A DNA stretch of 61,039 bases from FLUQ01 sp031550605 (GCA_031550605.1 JAVBOK010000023.1:1-61039), one strand, 5' to 3'. Counted from the stretch's first letter, positions 26,675-36,043 are shown. A program made the numbers and translations. The notes: a model not told the origin generated them from the letters alone.

Positions 26675-27328
26675 ATGAAATGGAGCGAACAGGCCTGGAA
26701 GGAAGCGGAGCCGGTCTACAAGCGCATTCTGGAACTGGATTTCATCCGGGAACTGATGGCCGGAACCCTGAGCCGGGAACGGTTTCTGTTCTATCTGCGA
26801 CAGGATGCCCTGTATCTGGTGGGTTTCGGCAAGGCCCTGGCCGGCATCGCGTCCCGGCTGGACAATGTGGAGCACAGCCAGACCTTTCTGGGCTTTGCCG
26901 GCGAATGCATGGCCGTGGAACGCTCCCTGCACGAATCCTACCTGGGAAAGGAAGCGCAGGGCGCGCCGCCTGAACCCACGCCGACCTGCCTGCTCTATAC
27001 CTCCCACATTCTCGCCCAGGTGCGCGAGGCCCCGCTGGAAGCGGCCATGGCCGCCGTGCTGCCCTGCTTCCGGGTATACAAGGAAACAGGGGAACACATT
27101 CTGGCCAACCAGAACAAGAAGGACAACCCCTATCAGGCCTGGATCGACACTTACGGCGGCGGGGAATTCGCCGAAGCGGTGGCCAGGGCCGTGGCCATCT
27201 GCGACAGCGCGGCCGCTGCCTGCACCGAAGAACAGCGCCGGGCCATGACCGGAGCTTACGTGCTGTGCACCAAAATGGAGTGGATGTTCTGGGACAGCGC
27301 CTGGAAGCTGGAAACCTGGCCGGTGTGA
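26675..27328 (+). CDS. tenA: TenA/thiaminase II family protein
   Basis: A 217-residue all-helical TenA protein, which salvages the pyrimidine moiety of thiamine by hydrolysing aminopyrimidine breakdown products. The key residues of the B. subtilis enzyme have matches: Asp44 in RQDALYL, Tyr108 in LLYTSH, Cys131 in LPCFRVYKE, the YGG Tyr, and the Glu in TKMEWMFW. It should therefore be active, not a Cys-less variant. GGAGGAG precedes the ATG. I see no THI-box (TPP) riboswitch in the 229 nt upstream. Confidence 0.92.
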   Translation: MKWSEQAWKEAEPVYKRILELDFIRELMAGTLSRERFLFYLRQDALYLVGFGKALAGIASRLDNVEHSQTFLGFAGECMAVERSLHESYLGKEAQGAPPEPTPTCLLYTSHILAQVREAPLEAAMAAVLPCFRVYKETGEHILANQNKKDNPYQAWIDTYGGGEFAEAVARAVAICDSAAAACTEEQRRAMTGAYVLCTKMEWMFWDSAWKLETWPV

Positions 27329-27342
27329 CGGACGGGCCTTTC

Positions 27343-27828
27343 ATGGCGGACTTCCCTTCCGTTCCCTTCTGCCTGGTCAGCGCCTGCCTGTGCGGCGTGG
27401 CCTGCCGCTATGACGGAGGGACCTCCACAGTGCCCGCTCTTGCTGACCTGCATGGCCGCGGCCTGGCCCTGGCGATCTGCCCGGAGGTGGACGGCGGTCT
27501 GCCCGTGCCCCGGCCGCCCTGCGAACTGCGGAACGGCCGGGCCCTGACCCGCGACGGCCGGGACTGCACGGAAGCCTTCCGGGCGGGCGCAACGCATGCC
27601 CTGGGTCTGGCCCGTCTGCACGGCATCCGCCTTGCCGTGCTCAAGGACAAAAGCCCGTCCTGCGGCAGCGCCGCCGTCTACGACGGAAGCTTCAGCCGCC
27701 GCCGCATCCCCGGCCGGGGCATAACCGCCGCCCTGCTCATGGAGCACGGCATCCGCGTCTGCAACGAGCGGACGTTCGGGGAAGAAATCGGGGGACTCTG
27801 CCCCCCGTGCCCCCCGCAAGGGGGGTGA
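27343..27828 (+). CDS. DUF523 family protein (TudS-like 2-thiouracil desulfurase)
   Basis: A 161-residue DUF523 protein. Three conserved cysteine motifs are visible: SACLCGVACRYDG, AICPEVDGG and DKSPSCGS. In the studied TudS enzyme such cysteines hold a [4Fe-4S] cluster used to desulfurise thiouracil. The start could also be the GTG at 27325, which overlaps the tenA stop (GTGA) and would couple the genes. The proline/cysteine-rich C-terminus overlaps a GC hairpin at 27810-27825. The substrate here is not known. Confidence 0.82.
   Translation: MADFPSVPFCLVSACLCGVACRYDGGTSTVPALADLHGRGLALAICPEVDGGLPVPRPPCELRNGRALTRDGRDCTEAFRAGATHALGLARLHGIRLAVLKDKSPSCGSAAVYDGSFSRRRIPGRGITAALLMEHGIRVCNERTFGEEIGGLCPPCPPQGG
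27810..27825. terminator. 6-bp all-GC hairpin at the DUF523 stop
   Basis: CCCCCC (27810-27815), GCAA tetraloop and GGGGGG (27820-27825) lie immediately before the TGA. In the 33-nt convergent gap with htpG this is the only terminator-like structure; it lacks a T-run. Confidence 0.4.
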
Positions 27829-27861
27829 CCTCCCTTGACCCCACGGCGGCTTCAACAGAAA

Positions 27862-29841
27862 TTATATCTTCAGCAAATCCGCGTACCAGGATGCGGCCCT
27901 GTCCATGAGCTTCAGGTTGCGGTCGGCCATGCGGTAGGGATCGCCCAGGTAGCCGTCCAGCATCTGGACGTTGTCGAACAGGCTGTTCACCAGTTCGGGG
28001 ATCAGCGCGTTGTCGGCGTTGGCCGCGTGGATGCGCAGCAGGGTCCGCAGCAAGGGGTGATCCGGGTTGAGTTCCAGGATCTTTTTGGGGATGTCGTCGC
28101 TTTTCTGCATGACCCGGATGAGTTTTTCCATGGACGAACTGACCCCGTCGGGTGACGCCAGCGCCGCCGGGCTGCCGGTCAGGCGGTCGGACACGCGGAT
28201 GTCCCTGACCCGGTCGCCGAGGATATCGCGCATGCGGGCCACCAGGGCGTCGAACGAGGTCTTTTCCTCGTCGCTCAGGGCTCTGGGGGCGGGCATCGCG
28301 TCGCCCTGGCCGGGCTGTTCGGGGAATTCCTCCAGGGCTTTGCCGTCGGCCTGTTCCACGGACCTGAACGCGTGGTCCTTGTATTTGACCAGAGCTTCCA
28401 GGGCGAACTCGTCCACGGGCTCCAGCAGGTACAGCACCTCAAGGCCCTTGCGGCGGAAGCGTTCCAGATGCGGATTGACCTTGGCCGCTTCAAGGGACGG
28501 GGCGGCCACGTGCCAGATGTCCTTCTGCCCGGGTTTCGCGCGGTCGATATAGGCATCCAGGCTGGTCAGGCCGCCGTCTTCGGACGCGGATGAGGCGAAA
28601 CGCAGCAGCGGCGCTATGCGGTCGCGGTTGGCATAATCGCTGTAGCCGAATTTGAAGTATTTGCCGTGCAGTTTCCAGAAGGCTTCATACTTGTCCGCAT
28701 CGGACCCGGCCACTTTTTCCAGATGCCCGAGGACCTGTTTGACCACGGACTGGGATATTTTGCGCAGAACGATATTTTCCTGCAGGGTTTCGCGGGAAAT
28801 GTTCAGGGGCAGGTCTTCGGTGTCCACCACCCCTTTGAGAAAGGCCAGATACTGGGGGATCAACTCGCTGTTGGACCGTTCGATCAGCACGCGCCGCACG
28901 TACAGGTCCAGGCCCCAGTCGTCGCGTTGCCGGGTGAAATGATCCTGCTCGGAATCGGGCAGAAACATCAGGGCGTTGAACTGCACCGGCGCGTCCACGG
29001 AAAGATGGATCACATCCAGAGGGGCTTTGCTGTCGTACGTGAGATATTTGTAAAAATCCGCATACTGCTCTTTGGTGATGGAAAATTTCGGCTCCCGCCA
29101 CAGCGCCGGGGTGGTGTTGACCCGTTCGCCTTCCAGAACGATGGGAAAGGGCAGGAAGTTTGAATGCTTGCGGATGGCGGATTGCAGGCGGTACTGCTCC
29201 AGAAATTCCCCGGCGTCTTGCTTCAGCGTGGCGCGGACCACGGTTCCGCGCGCATGGAGGGCCGCTTCCTCCCCTTCCAGCGCCCGGACGCTGAAATCGC
29301 CCGTCCCCCGTGAAGTCCAGGCGTGGGGGCCTTCATCGCCGAGGGCGGGAACGGAGATGACTTCCACGGTGTCCGCGACCATGAACACCGAATAAAAGCC
29401 GATGCCGAAACGGCCGATGATTTCCGCGGCGGAAGACCCGGCCCCCGTTCCGTCTTCGCTTCCGGCCGTGTCCCTGCCGTTATCCTGCGGCGTTTCCGCG
29501 GGCGCTTTCGCACCCATCTCCCGCAGAAACTCTTCGGACCCCGATTTGGCAATGGTGCCCAGGTTGTCGATCAGTTCCTGTCCGGTCATGCCCAGGCCCG
29601 TGTCCGCGATTTGCAGCACGCCCGCGGCCTTGTCCACGGTGATCCGGATTTCCAGCGGCAGATCGGCGTCGCGGACGCTTTCGCCCTTGCTCTGCAGAAA
29701 ACGCAGCTTGTCCAGGGCGTCGGACGCGTTGGACAACAGTTCGCGCAGGAAGATTTCCCGGTTGGTGTACAGGGAATGGGTGAGGATGTTGAGGACTTTT
29801 TGCGTTTCAGCCCGGAATTTATGGGTTTTTTCCTTGGTCAT
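27862..29841 (-). CDS. htpG: Chaperone protein HtpG (Hsp90)
   Basis: A 659-residue bacterial Hsp90. The N-terminal GHKL ATPase shows ELLSNASDAL (Glu34, Asn38), DTGLGM and GRFGIGFYSVFM. The middle domain (GVVDTEDLPLNISRETLQ) and C-terminal dimerisation region are intact. Start MTKEKTHKF at 29839-29841 has GGGGAG upstream; the longer in-frame reading to 29913 adds non-homologous residues. About 40 nt between the lid and middle segments encode an acidic, Gly/Ser-rich stretch (TAGSEDGTGAGSSA) longer than in E. coli HtpG. It follows the M50 gene on the same strand by 115 nt, so read-through is possible but a separate heat-type promoter is likely. Confidence 0.95.
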   Translation of the reverse strand: MTKEKTHKFRAETQKVLNILTHSLYTNREIFLRELLSNASDALDKLRFLQSKGESVRDADLPLEIRITVDKAAGVLQIADTGLGMTGQELIDNLGTIAKSGSEEFLREMGAKAPAETPQDNGRDTAGSEDGTGAGSSAAEIIGRFGIGFYSVFMVADTVEVISVPALGDEGPHAWTSRGTGDFSVRALEGEEAALHARGTVVRATLKQDAGEFLEQYRLQSAIRKHSNFLPFPIVLEGERVNTTPALWREPKFSITKEQYADFYKYLTYDSKAPLDVIHLSVDAPVQFNALMFLPDSEQDHFTRQRDDWGLDLYVRRVLIERSNSELIPQYLAFLKGVVDTEDLPLNISRETLQENIVLRKISQSVVKQVLGHLEKVAGSDADKYEAFWKLHGKYFKFGYSDYANRDRIAPLLRFASSASEDGGLTSLDAYIDRAKPGQKDIWHVAAPSLEAAKVNPHLERFRRKGLEVLYLLEPVDEFALEALVKYKDHAFRSVEQADGKALEEFPEQPGQGDAMPAPRALSDEEKTSFDALVARMRDILGDRVRDIRVSDRLTGSPAALASPDGVSSSMEKLIRVMQKSDDIPKKILELNPDHPLLRTLLRIHAANADNALIPELVNSLFDNVQMLDGYLGDPYRMADRNLKLMDRAASWYADLLKI

Positions 29842-29882
29842 CTGTGCTCCCCGAATCATGGTGTGTGCGTGGATATCAAAGA

Positions 29883-29903
29883 CATCGCGCAGGGCGCGCG
29901 ATG
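29883..29903 (-). promoter_or_regulatory. 8-bp hairpin in the htpG leader
   Basis: CATCGCGC (29883-29890) pairs perfectly with GCGCGATG (29896-29903), 42 nt ahead of the htpG start codon. It may be the 3' end of the exporter operon or part of the htpG 5' leader. No sigma-32 consensus is clear to me. Confidence 0.3.
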
Positions 29904-29956
29904 AAGGGTACATAATCCTTTCAGCGGCGTTGAAAAGGGGGAAAGGCCCAATCGGT

Positions 29957-32074
29957 TCACTCCAGACCGCTTTCCCGGATCAGCACGCCGAGGGCCGCCT
30001 GCCAGAAACGCGCGGCGAAACTGCGGCGCGCGCCGCTGATGTGCACCGTGCCGCTGAGGGACTGGGCCGGAACGTCGTCCGATTCCACGCGGCAGAGAAC
30101 CTTGTACAAAGCCTGTTCCGGCACCGTGCGGCCGTCCGGCATGCGTTTGGCCGGGATGATGCCGCCGTGCGCCGTGGCGGGCAGTTCGATTTGGGGAATG
30201 TCGCGCGCCGCCGAATGCTCCAGGGACAGAACCCGTATGGGCAGGGGCGCAAACATGCCGCTGACGGGGTAAAAGCGGCCCGTCATGCCCGGTTCCAGCC
30301 GCTCCATGTCTTCTTCGGCCACATAGGCGGTGACAAGGCCGCCGGGTTCCGCCACAACGCCCAGTTTGGTCTTCAGGGGCACCCAGGCCCCCGGCCGGAC
30401 CCAGTCGGGCAGGTCGTGGAAAATGCCGGCCAGAGGGGCCGTCACGGTCAGGCGGGATTGTTCCAGAAGCAGCCCTTCCAGTTCCGAGGCCACGGACTGC
30501 ACCTCCTGCACGTCCGCGGCGTAGGAAAGGCGCAGTTCCGGGTCGAGGCTGGATGCGGCGATCTTGTCCCGCAACGCCGCCAGTTTGCTTCGGGAGATGC
30601 GGATACGGCTCTCCAGGTCGGGTGAGGCGAAAATGAGCAGCGTCTGCCCGGCTTCGACCTTTTGCCCCGGCCGGGCCGGCGCCTCCTGCACCCTGGCCGG
30701 CTGCCGCGCATACAAAGACGCCGAACGGGCGGACGTCAGCAAGCCCGGCCCTTCCACGCGGGTATGCCAGGGCATGACGAAAAGCACCGCCGCGGCCAGG
30801 ACGAGAATGCCGCTGCGCAGGGTCTGCCGGGTCAGGCGGATGGACGCGCGCCGCGAGTGCCAGTGGGCCAGTTCCCGACAGACGGGCAGGGCGATGAACC
30901 AGACGAGTTCCACCAGCATCAGAGCCAGGCCCAGAACCTTGAAGAACAGATGATAGACCAGAAGCGCGATGCCCAGAAAGAGGAAGAAGCGATATATCCA
31001 GGTGCCGTAGGCGTAAAGCAGCAGCTTGAGTTCCTTGCGCCGGGGCGTGGGTTCCGGCGGCGGGTCGGCGAAGCCGAACACCCATTCGCGCAGCCGCCAG
31101 CGGGCCAGGGCGAAGGCCCGCGCCTGCAGGCCGGGAACTTCCCAGAAATCGGACAGGATGTAATAGCCGTCGTAGCGCATGAAAGGGTTGGCGTTGATGG
31201 TCAGCGTGGTCAGCCAGGTCACCCCGGCCAGGGTCAGCACGGCACTTTTGGCTTCCCCCGGCGGCAAAAGCGGCCAGATCAGCGAAGCCAGGGCCGCCAG
31301 GATCAGCTCCGCGCCGATGCCGGACAGGTCGACCAGCAGGCGTTCCGCGCGTTTGGGCAGTTTCCATGCCTCGGTGACGTCCGTCCACAGGACCGGCGAA
31401 AAGCACATCAGGGCGATGCCCATGCGCGGCACCCGCAGGCCCAGATGCTTCGCGGCGAAGGCGTGGCCGAATTCATGCACCGTTTTGGCCAGGCCCACGG
31501 CCAGAATGACGGCCACGCTCTGCTGCCAGGTCCACAGGGTTTCGCGGCGCAGCAGAAAGGCCACCCATTCGCGCGAAACCAGATATGCACCCAGCAGGCT
31601 GCAGCAGAGCAGGGCCAGAAAAAAGGTCCGGCTGAACATCCAGCGAGCGCGGCGCACGTTGTTCGCCAGCCAGGCGTCGGGAGAAACGAGGGGAATACGG
31701 AAAAACAGGTAGCCGTGGATGATTTTGTGCCACAAACCGGTTGCGCTCATGCTCCGCATCCGGATCAGGCGCGCCGTGTCCTGGGCCGTGGCGGCCACCA
31801 GCAGGCTGTTGCGCAGGGCGAATTCATGGACGGCCTGAATGAGTTGCGGATCGGGGCAGAGCGTGGTTTCGGCGCAGAGCGCCCGGCGCACGGCCTGGGC
31901 CGACCCCAGCGTCCAGCGGGAAAGCACTTCGAATTCCAGCCAGCCGATGCGGAAGAACCGGTGTCCCGCGGGGTCGTGCAGGGTCCAGGTGGGGGCGCCC
32001 TGGTCCGTGGGCGGTCCCTGGGACAGGCGCAGCTCGTCGCGCAGCGGGGGCCAGGGGGCCGCGGCGTCCGTCAT
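29957..32074 (-). CDS. M50 (site-2-type) metalloprotease-like membrane protein fused to HlyD domain
   Basis: A 705-residue protein starting in an ATGA overlap with the upstream gene. Residues 1-110 are a soluble domain. A membrane region with about eight hydrophobic segments follows, with zinc-site motif HEFGH at 200-204 and the third-ligand motif NPFMRYDG at 296-303 (Asp302). After a last segment near 420-436, residues about 445-700 form a periplasmic HlyD-like barrel-sandwich and coiled-coil region. The catalytic residues look intact. It resembles putative peptide zinc metalloproteases of the YydH kind. In this operon it sits where an ABC transporter would normally be. Its job, processing, gating or exporting the giant adhesin, is inferred from position. 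Confidence 0.82.
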   Translation of the reverse strand: MTDAAAPWPPLRDELRLSQGPPTDQGAPTWTLHDPAGHRFFRIGWLEFEVLSRWTLGSAQAVRRALCAETTLCPDPQLIQAVHEFALRNSLLVAATAQDTARLIRMRSMSATGLWHKIIHGYLFFRIPLVSPDAWLANNVRRARWMFSRTFFLALLCCSLLGAYLVSREWVAFLLRRETLWTWQQSVAVILAVGLAKTVHEFGHAFAAKHLGLRVPRMGIALMCFSPVLWTDVTEAWKLPKRAERLLVDLSGIGAELILAALASLIWPLLPPGEAKSAVLTLAGVTWLTTLTINANPFMRYDGYYILSDFWEVPGLQARAFALARWRLREWVFGFADPPPEPTPRRKELKLLLYAYGTWIYRFFLFLGIALLVYHLFFKVLGLALMLVELVWFIALPVCRELAHWHSRRASIRLTRQTLRSGILVLAAAVLFVMPWHTRVEGPGLLTSARSASLYARQPARVQEAPARPGQKVEAGQTLLIFASPDLESRIRISRSKLAALRDKIAASSLDPELRLSYAADVQEVQSVASELEGLLLEQSRLTVTAPLAGIFHDLPDWVRPGAWVPLKTKLGVVAEPGGLVTAYVAEEDMERLEPGMTGRFYPVSGMFAPLPIRVLSLEHSAARDIPQIELPATAHGGIIPAKRMPDGRTVPEQALYKVLCRVESDDVPAQSLSGTVHISGARRSFAARFWQAALGVLIRESGLE

Positions 32075-33414
32075 ATTCCCGCCCACTGCCGCAGTTGCAG
32101 AATGGGGCGGCGCAGCAGATGCGCGATGACGGGCCTGCGTTCGCCGTACAGTTTGGCGGTGCCGCGCAGGCCCAGGCGCGGCAGGGACTCTCCCGGCGTA
32201 AAATGCGCGCGCAGGGTGAAGGCCAGGCCGGCTTCCGGCGTTTCCGACGCCTGGTAGCCGATGAAGACCAGGGTGCCGGGCAGCGGCGCATGGGGACTGA
32301 TGTTGGGGAAAAAAAGAATTCCGTCGCCTTCGGCCAGGGGCAGGGTCTCGCTCATGGGCAGGCTGATGCCGAGTTGCACTTCGGCCGGGTCCGCCACCTC
32401 CATGATTTTCTGCCCCAGGCTGACCGGCCGGCCGGGCCAGGCGTCCGGGTCGTCGAACACCGCGACCCCGTCCACGGGACTGACAATGACGACCCGGTCC
32501 AACTGGGATTGCACGTAGTCAACCTCGGCCGTCAGTTGTTCCACCCGGCCCAGCAGCATGGGCAGGCGCATCTTCACGCGCGGATCCGCAAGGCTCATCT
32601 GCTGGGTCTGCTGCAATTCCGCCCTGGCGGTTTCCAGGTTTTTCTGGGCCACGATGAGCTGGGTCCGCAGTTTGTCGTCTTCCAGCCCCACCAGCTTGTC
32701 GCCGGCGGAAACAGTCTGGTTGGGGGCCACGAACAGGGTTTTGACCACCCCGTCCAGGCTGGCCCGGATATGGGCCGGGGTCAGGGGGATCACCTCCGCC
32801 GGGGCCAGCACGGACTGGCGGATGGGGAAAAAGAGCGCGCAGGCCAGGGCGGCGGCCAGCCACAGGCGTCCGCTTTTCACCGGCAGGCGGAATCTCGCGG
32901 CGAGCGCCCCGTCCGGAGCGGAGGACGCCAGGCATTGGCCGTAGGCTTCAGCCAGATGCCCCAGCAGTTCGGCTTCGTCGTCCCTGAACGCTTCGTCGCG
33001 GAACAGGGCCAGAACACCGGCCAGGCGCTTTCCGGCGTACAGGGGCAGTTGCAGGCCGGCGGCGGGCAGCCATTCGCCCCAGGCTTCGGTCAGGTTCGCG
33101 GGCAGCATGGCCCGGTCCAGAGGACCGGCGGCCGCCGGTCCCGGCAGACGGCGCAGGGCTTTGGCCAGGGCGTTCAGCCACAGCACGAACGGCGCGCCGG
33201 GGTCCGGCGCGGCCAGGCCGGAAACGGCGGCCGTCTTCCAGGTACCGTCCGTTTCAATCTTCCAGAACACGGCCTGGCGGTACGGAAGCAGAGTCCGGGT
33301 CTCGTTGACGAAAATGAAGGGCAGTTCCGCTTCTTCCGCGCGGCGCGCCCGCCGCTGCAACTGCAGCAGCAGGCCGAGGCGCATGAGCACATCCTGCGGC
33401 TGGGGCTTTGCCAT
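32071..33414 (-). CDS. GAF-like/HlyD fusion membrane-fusion protein
   Basis: A 447-residue protein. Residues 1-180 are predicted cytoplasmic and GAF-like (VLALFRDEAFRDDEAELLGHLAEAYG resembles the end of GAF domains, quoted here as two adjoining parts: VLALFRDEAFRDDEAELL and GHLAEAYG). One transmembrane segment lies at about 183-197, and residues 200-447 form an HlyD-type periplasmic adaptor with a Gln/Leu-rich coiled coil at about 255-300. The ATGA overlap with the M50 gene implies stoichiometric synthesis. A sensor domain fused to an adaptor suggests that export could respond to a cytoplasmic signal. The GAF assignment is by pattern only. Confidence 0.72.
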   Translation of the reverse strand: MAKPQPQDVLMRLGLLLQLQRRARRAEEAELPFIFVNETRTLLPYRQAVFWKIETDGTWKTAAVSGLAAPDPGAPFVLWLNALAKALRRLPGPAAAGPLDRAMLPANLTEAWGEWLPAAGLQLPLYAGKRLAGVLALFRDEAFRDDEAELLGHLAEAYGQCLASSAPDGALAARFRLPVKSGRLWLAAALACALFFPIRQSVLAPAEVIPLTPAHIRASLDGVVKTLFVAPNQTVSAGDKLVGLEDDKLRTQLIVAQKNLETARAELQQTQQMSLADPRVKMRLPMLLGRVEQLTAEVDYVQSQLDRVVIVSPVDGVAVFDDPDAWPGRPVSLGQKIMEVADPAEVQLGISLPMSETLPLAEGDGILFFPNISPHAPLPGTLVFIGYQASETPEAGLAFTLRAHFTPGESLPRLGLRGTAKLYGERRPVIAHLLRRPILQLRQWAGI

Positions 33415-33415
33415 G

Positions 33416-34315
33416 TCATCCCCCGGCGGCGGGCGGGACGATGCGCGCTTCCCCGCTCATGCCGGGCAGCAGTTCCGGCCCCGGATCAAGGAAGACGGCA
33501 TAGGCCTTGATGGACTGGCTGACGGCGTCCACTTCGCCGCTCAGCCGGAGGAGCCTGGCCTGGTATGTTTTTCCGGTCTCGTCGATCCGCACGGTGAAGG
33601 TGCTGCCCGGCGTGAACCAGGGCAGCCAGTTGGAAGGGGCGATGAATTCCAGTTCAAGGGACGAAGGGTCCACGATTTCCAGCAAGGCCTGGCCTTCGTT
33701 GACGAACTGGCTGTCCTGGGCCATGCGCGCGGCCACGCGGCCGGCAAAGGGGGCGGCCACCGCGCAGCGTTCCACGAAAATTTTCGCCGCCGCGACTTCG
33801 GCCAGGGCCTGTTCCACTTCGGCCCGCGCCACCTCCAGTTCCAGGCGGCTGCGGGAATTGAGGCTTTCCAGTTTTTTCGTCGTGGCGTACACGGCCTGCT
33901 GCTTGCCCGCCGAGGCCTGCGCCCGCCTGAGCTGGGCCTGGGGCGCGGCGCAGTCCAGCTGCACCAGGATCTGGCCTTTGACGAAAGCTTCGCCGTCCCG
34001 CACGGCGATGTGCTCGACGCGGCCGGACAGTTGGCTGGCGAGCACCGTGCGGTTCACGGCCGTGACTTTCACCCGCAGGGCCGGGACAAAAGAGGCCGCG
34101 CCCGCGGGGGCCGCGTTGGAAGAGAGGGCGGCCGGGGGAACGGCGCTTCCCTCGGCCGCAAGGGCGGATGCGGCGGCGCAGGCGATTCCGAGGGCGGCCC
34201 AGAGGAAGAGGGCGACCGGCATGATCCGGGCAAAGGACGGGCGAATTCCGGCGGCGCGCGCAAGGCGGCGCCGTGCCGCCGCGCTGTTACGCCGTGCCCG
34301 CGGGTTTGTGTTCAT
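33416..34315 (-). CDS. Periplasmic adaptor (RND/HlyD-type membrane fusion protein)
   Basis: A 299-residue secreted adaptor. The start at 34313-34315 (MNTNPRARRN) was chosen because an Arg-rich n-region, a hydrophobic stretch at about 31-50 and an ALA-like cleavage site near 54 make a good signal peptide; a longer reading to 34465 lies inside tolC and is highly basic. The mature part has the lipoyl/barrel-sandwich pattern (SGRVEHIAVRDGEAFVKG and AAPFAGRVAARMAQDSQFV) around a coiled coil. It overlaps the end of the TolC gene by 29 nt and ends 1 nt before the GAF/HlyD gene. It most likely bridges the inner-membrane components to TolC. Confidence 0.82.
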   Translation of the reverse strand: MNTNPRARRNSAAARRRLARAAGIRPSFARIMPVALFLWAALGIACAAASALAAEGSAVPPAALSSNAAPAGAASFVPALRVKVTAVNRTVLASQLSGRVEHIAVRDGEAFVKGQILVQLDCAAPQAQLRRAQASAGKQQAVYATTKKLESLNSRSRLELEVARAEVEQALAEVAAAKIFVERCAVAAPFAGRVAARMAQDSQFVNEGQALLEIVDPSSLELEFIAPSNWLPWFTPGSTFTVRIDETGKTYQARLLRLSGEVDAVSQSIKAYAVFLDPGPELLPGMSGEARIVPPAAGG

Positions 34316-35993
34316 CTGTCTGCGTGGCCTTTTTTCTGCGTTTTTTCCGGACTTTCTTTTCCGGCTGTTCCTGCTCCGGCTGTATTTGTTCCGGCTGTGT
34401 CGTGTCAAGCGCCTTTGCGCTGACGGCCGTCCGGTCCGGTTCCGCCGGGGGCTGATCCTGCTCATGGGGAAGTCTGCCCCGCCACCAGACGTCCATGCGG
34501 TCGCGGATGGCGGCGGCCATGGCGGAGAGTTCGCGGTCCTCGAAATCCTGGGGCACGATATCGCCGCCCAGGGAAAAATACATGTTGCCCCAGTATTGGT
34601 ACAGATCGGCGAAAGCCCGGTCGTGCTCTATCTGCGCCCGCACGGAACTGACGAAGCGGCGGATCAGGGTGAGTCCGCTTTGGGCTTCGGCGGCGTGTTC
34701 GCTGCGGGTGATGGCGAAGATCTTTTCTTCTATGGCGTTGATCCGCCGGGAATACTCGTAATCTTCCAGGGCCTGGCGGTACTGGAAATAACTGAGGTTG
34801 ATCTGCACCAAAGCGGCCACGGTCTGGGCCAGACGATGGGTGCGGGTGACCTCGACCCTGGTTTCCGCGGCCTTGATCTGCATGGGGCCGGTGATCAGGT
34901 TGAACAGGCTCAGGGTGGCCTGCGCCCCGACGTCCGCCCAGGTCCTGTGCACAGCGAACTTGTTGGAATCGTAGTTGTACCCGGTAAACAGCGACACGCC
35001 GGGCAGCATGCGCATGATTTCCTTGTGCACCTCGGCCTTGTCGATGCGTTCCTGATAGGCTTCTTCACGCAGGTCCGGGCGCAGGGCCAGGCCTTTGTCC
35101 TCCAGTTCCTCCAGCGAGGCGGAGAGGACCGGCGGGTTCAAAAGGCGCGGATCGGGCCGGGAGATTTCGAAGGAGACGCCCAGCGGCATGTTGATCAGGG
35201 CGGCCAGTTTGATGCGCGACATGGCCAGATCAGCCTGCAGGCGGCGCAGCAGGCTGATGATGGCCAGCAGGTCGCGGTGCTGCTCCAGGGTTTCCAGCGG
35301 GGGGGACAGCTTTTCCTTCTGCATGGTTTCGTAAGCCGCAAGGGCGGAAGAGGATTCCGCGAGGGCCCTGTCCACCAGGGGCAGCAGCTTTTGCGCGGAA
35401 GAGGCTTTCCAGTACGCGTCCACCACTTCCTTGACGATGTTGTTCATGACCCGGCGTTTGCGCTCGCGCATGATCAGCAGCCGGTCCGCCTGCTGTTTGG
35501 CCTGAAAATAGCTGAGCCCGAAATCGAGCACCGTCCAGGTCAGGCTCAGGCCCGCCGTTCTGCTGCGTTTTTCCGAGGACACGGAAGGTTCCAACGTCTG
35601 CTCGCGGGTATGGTAGGAAATGGAAGAGGATGCCGCTTCGTTGTCCCTGTACGTATACCCGGCGTTGGCGGCAAGCCTGGGCAGCATGGCGTAGTTGGCC
35701 GCCGTCAGCTGCTGGTCGTGGAACGCGGTTTCCATCAGGGCCAGCCGGTTGTCGTAATTGTATTTCAGGGCGCGGGCCACGGCCATTTCAAGGGTCAGGG
35801 GCCCGGTCAGGGGATCCTGACCGGCGTACAGGCGCTGTTTGTCCTCCGCCACCCGCAGTTGGTGCTCGGCCAGGGTGATGGGTTCCGGTTTTACGGCGCA
35901 GCCCTGAAGCAGGACCATGCCCAGCGCGAGACACAAAAGAGTGACAATCCGTCCGGGGCGCATCGCGCCGTGTGCCGAAGAAGCGTGGTTCAT
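34287..35993 (-). CDS. TolC-family outer-membrane efflux lipoprotein
   Basis: A 568-residue TolC-like protein with a lipobox (LLQGC, Cys32) after an N-terminal hydrophobic stretch. It shows the usual two-fold helical pattern: PLTLEMAVARALKYNYDNRL, SLTWTVLDFGLSYFQAKQQA and LSLFNLITGPMQIKAAETR. It gives the outer-membrane channel for the system. The last 55 residues are an unusual tail rich in Pro, Gln and Glu ending in KKVRKKRRKK, not part of the TolC core and probably periplasmic; it may contact a partner or peptidoglycan. The gene begins 50 nt after the adhesin stop. Confidence 0.87.
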   Translation of the reverse strand: MNHASSAHGAMRPGRIVTLLCLALGMVLLQGCAVKPEPITLAEHQLRVAEDKQRLYAGQDPLTGPLTLEMAVARALKYNYDNRLALMETAFHDQQLTAANYAMLPRLAANAGYTYRDNEAASSSISYHTREQTLEPSVSSEKRSRTAGLSLTWTVLDFGLSYFQAKQQADRLLIMRERKRRVMNNIVKEVVDAYWKASSAQKLLPLVDRALAESSSALAAYETMQKEKLSPPLETLEQHRDLLAIISLLRRLQADLAMSRIKLAALINMPLGVSFEISRPDPRLLNPPVLSASLEELEDKGLALRPDLREEAYQERIDKAEVHKEIMRMLPGVSLFTGYNYDSNKFAVHRTWADVGAQATLSLFNLITGPMQIKAAETRVEVTRTHRLAQTVAALVQINLSYFQYRQALEDYEYSRRINAIEEKIFAITRSEHAAEAQSGLTLIRRFVSSVRAQIEHDRAFADLYQYWGNMYFSLGGDIVPQDFEDRELSAMAAAIRDRMDVWWRGRLPHEQDQPPAEPDRTAVSAKALDTTQPEQIQPEQEQPEKKVRKKRRKKATQTDEHKPAGTA

Positions 35994-36043
35994 GCAAGTG
36001 TGCCTTTGTCTGTCTGCGCTGTTTCGTGCGGCCTGTGCCGCGG

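Noticed and set aside
26442..26675. 77-codon ORF from a GTGA overlap with mocA to a TAATG overlap with tenA
   Set aside because: The junctions look like coupling, but the sequence is Arg/Pro-rich without family or ribosome binding site, and its start lies inside the 14-bp hairpin. I regard it as chance.
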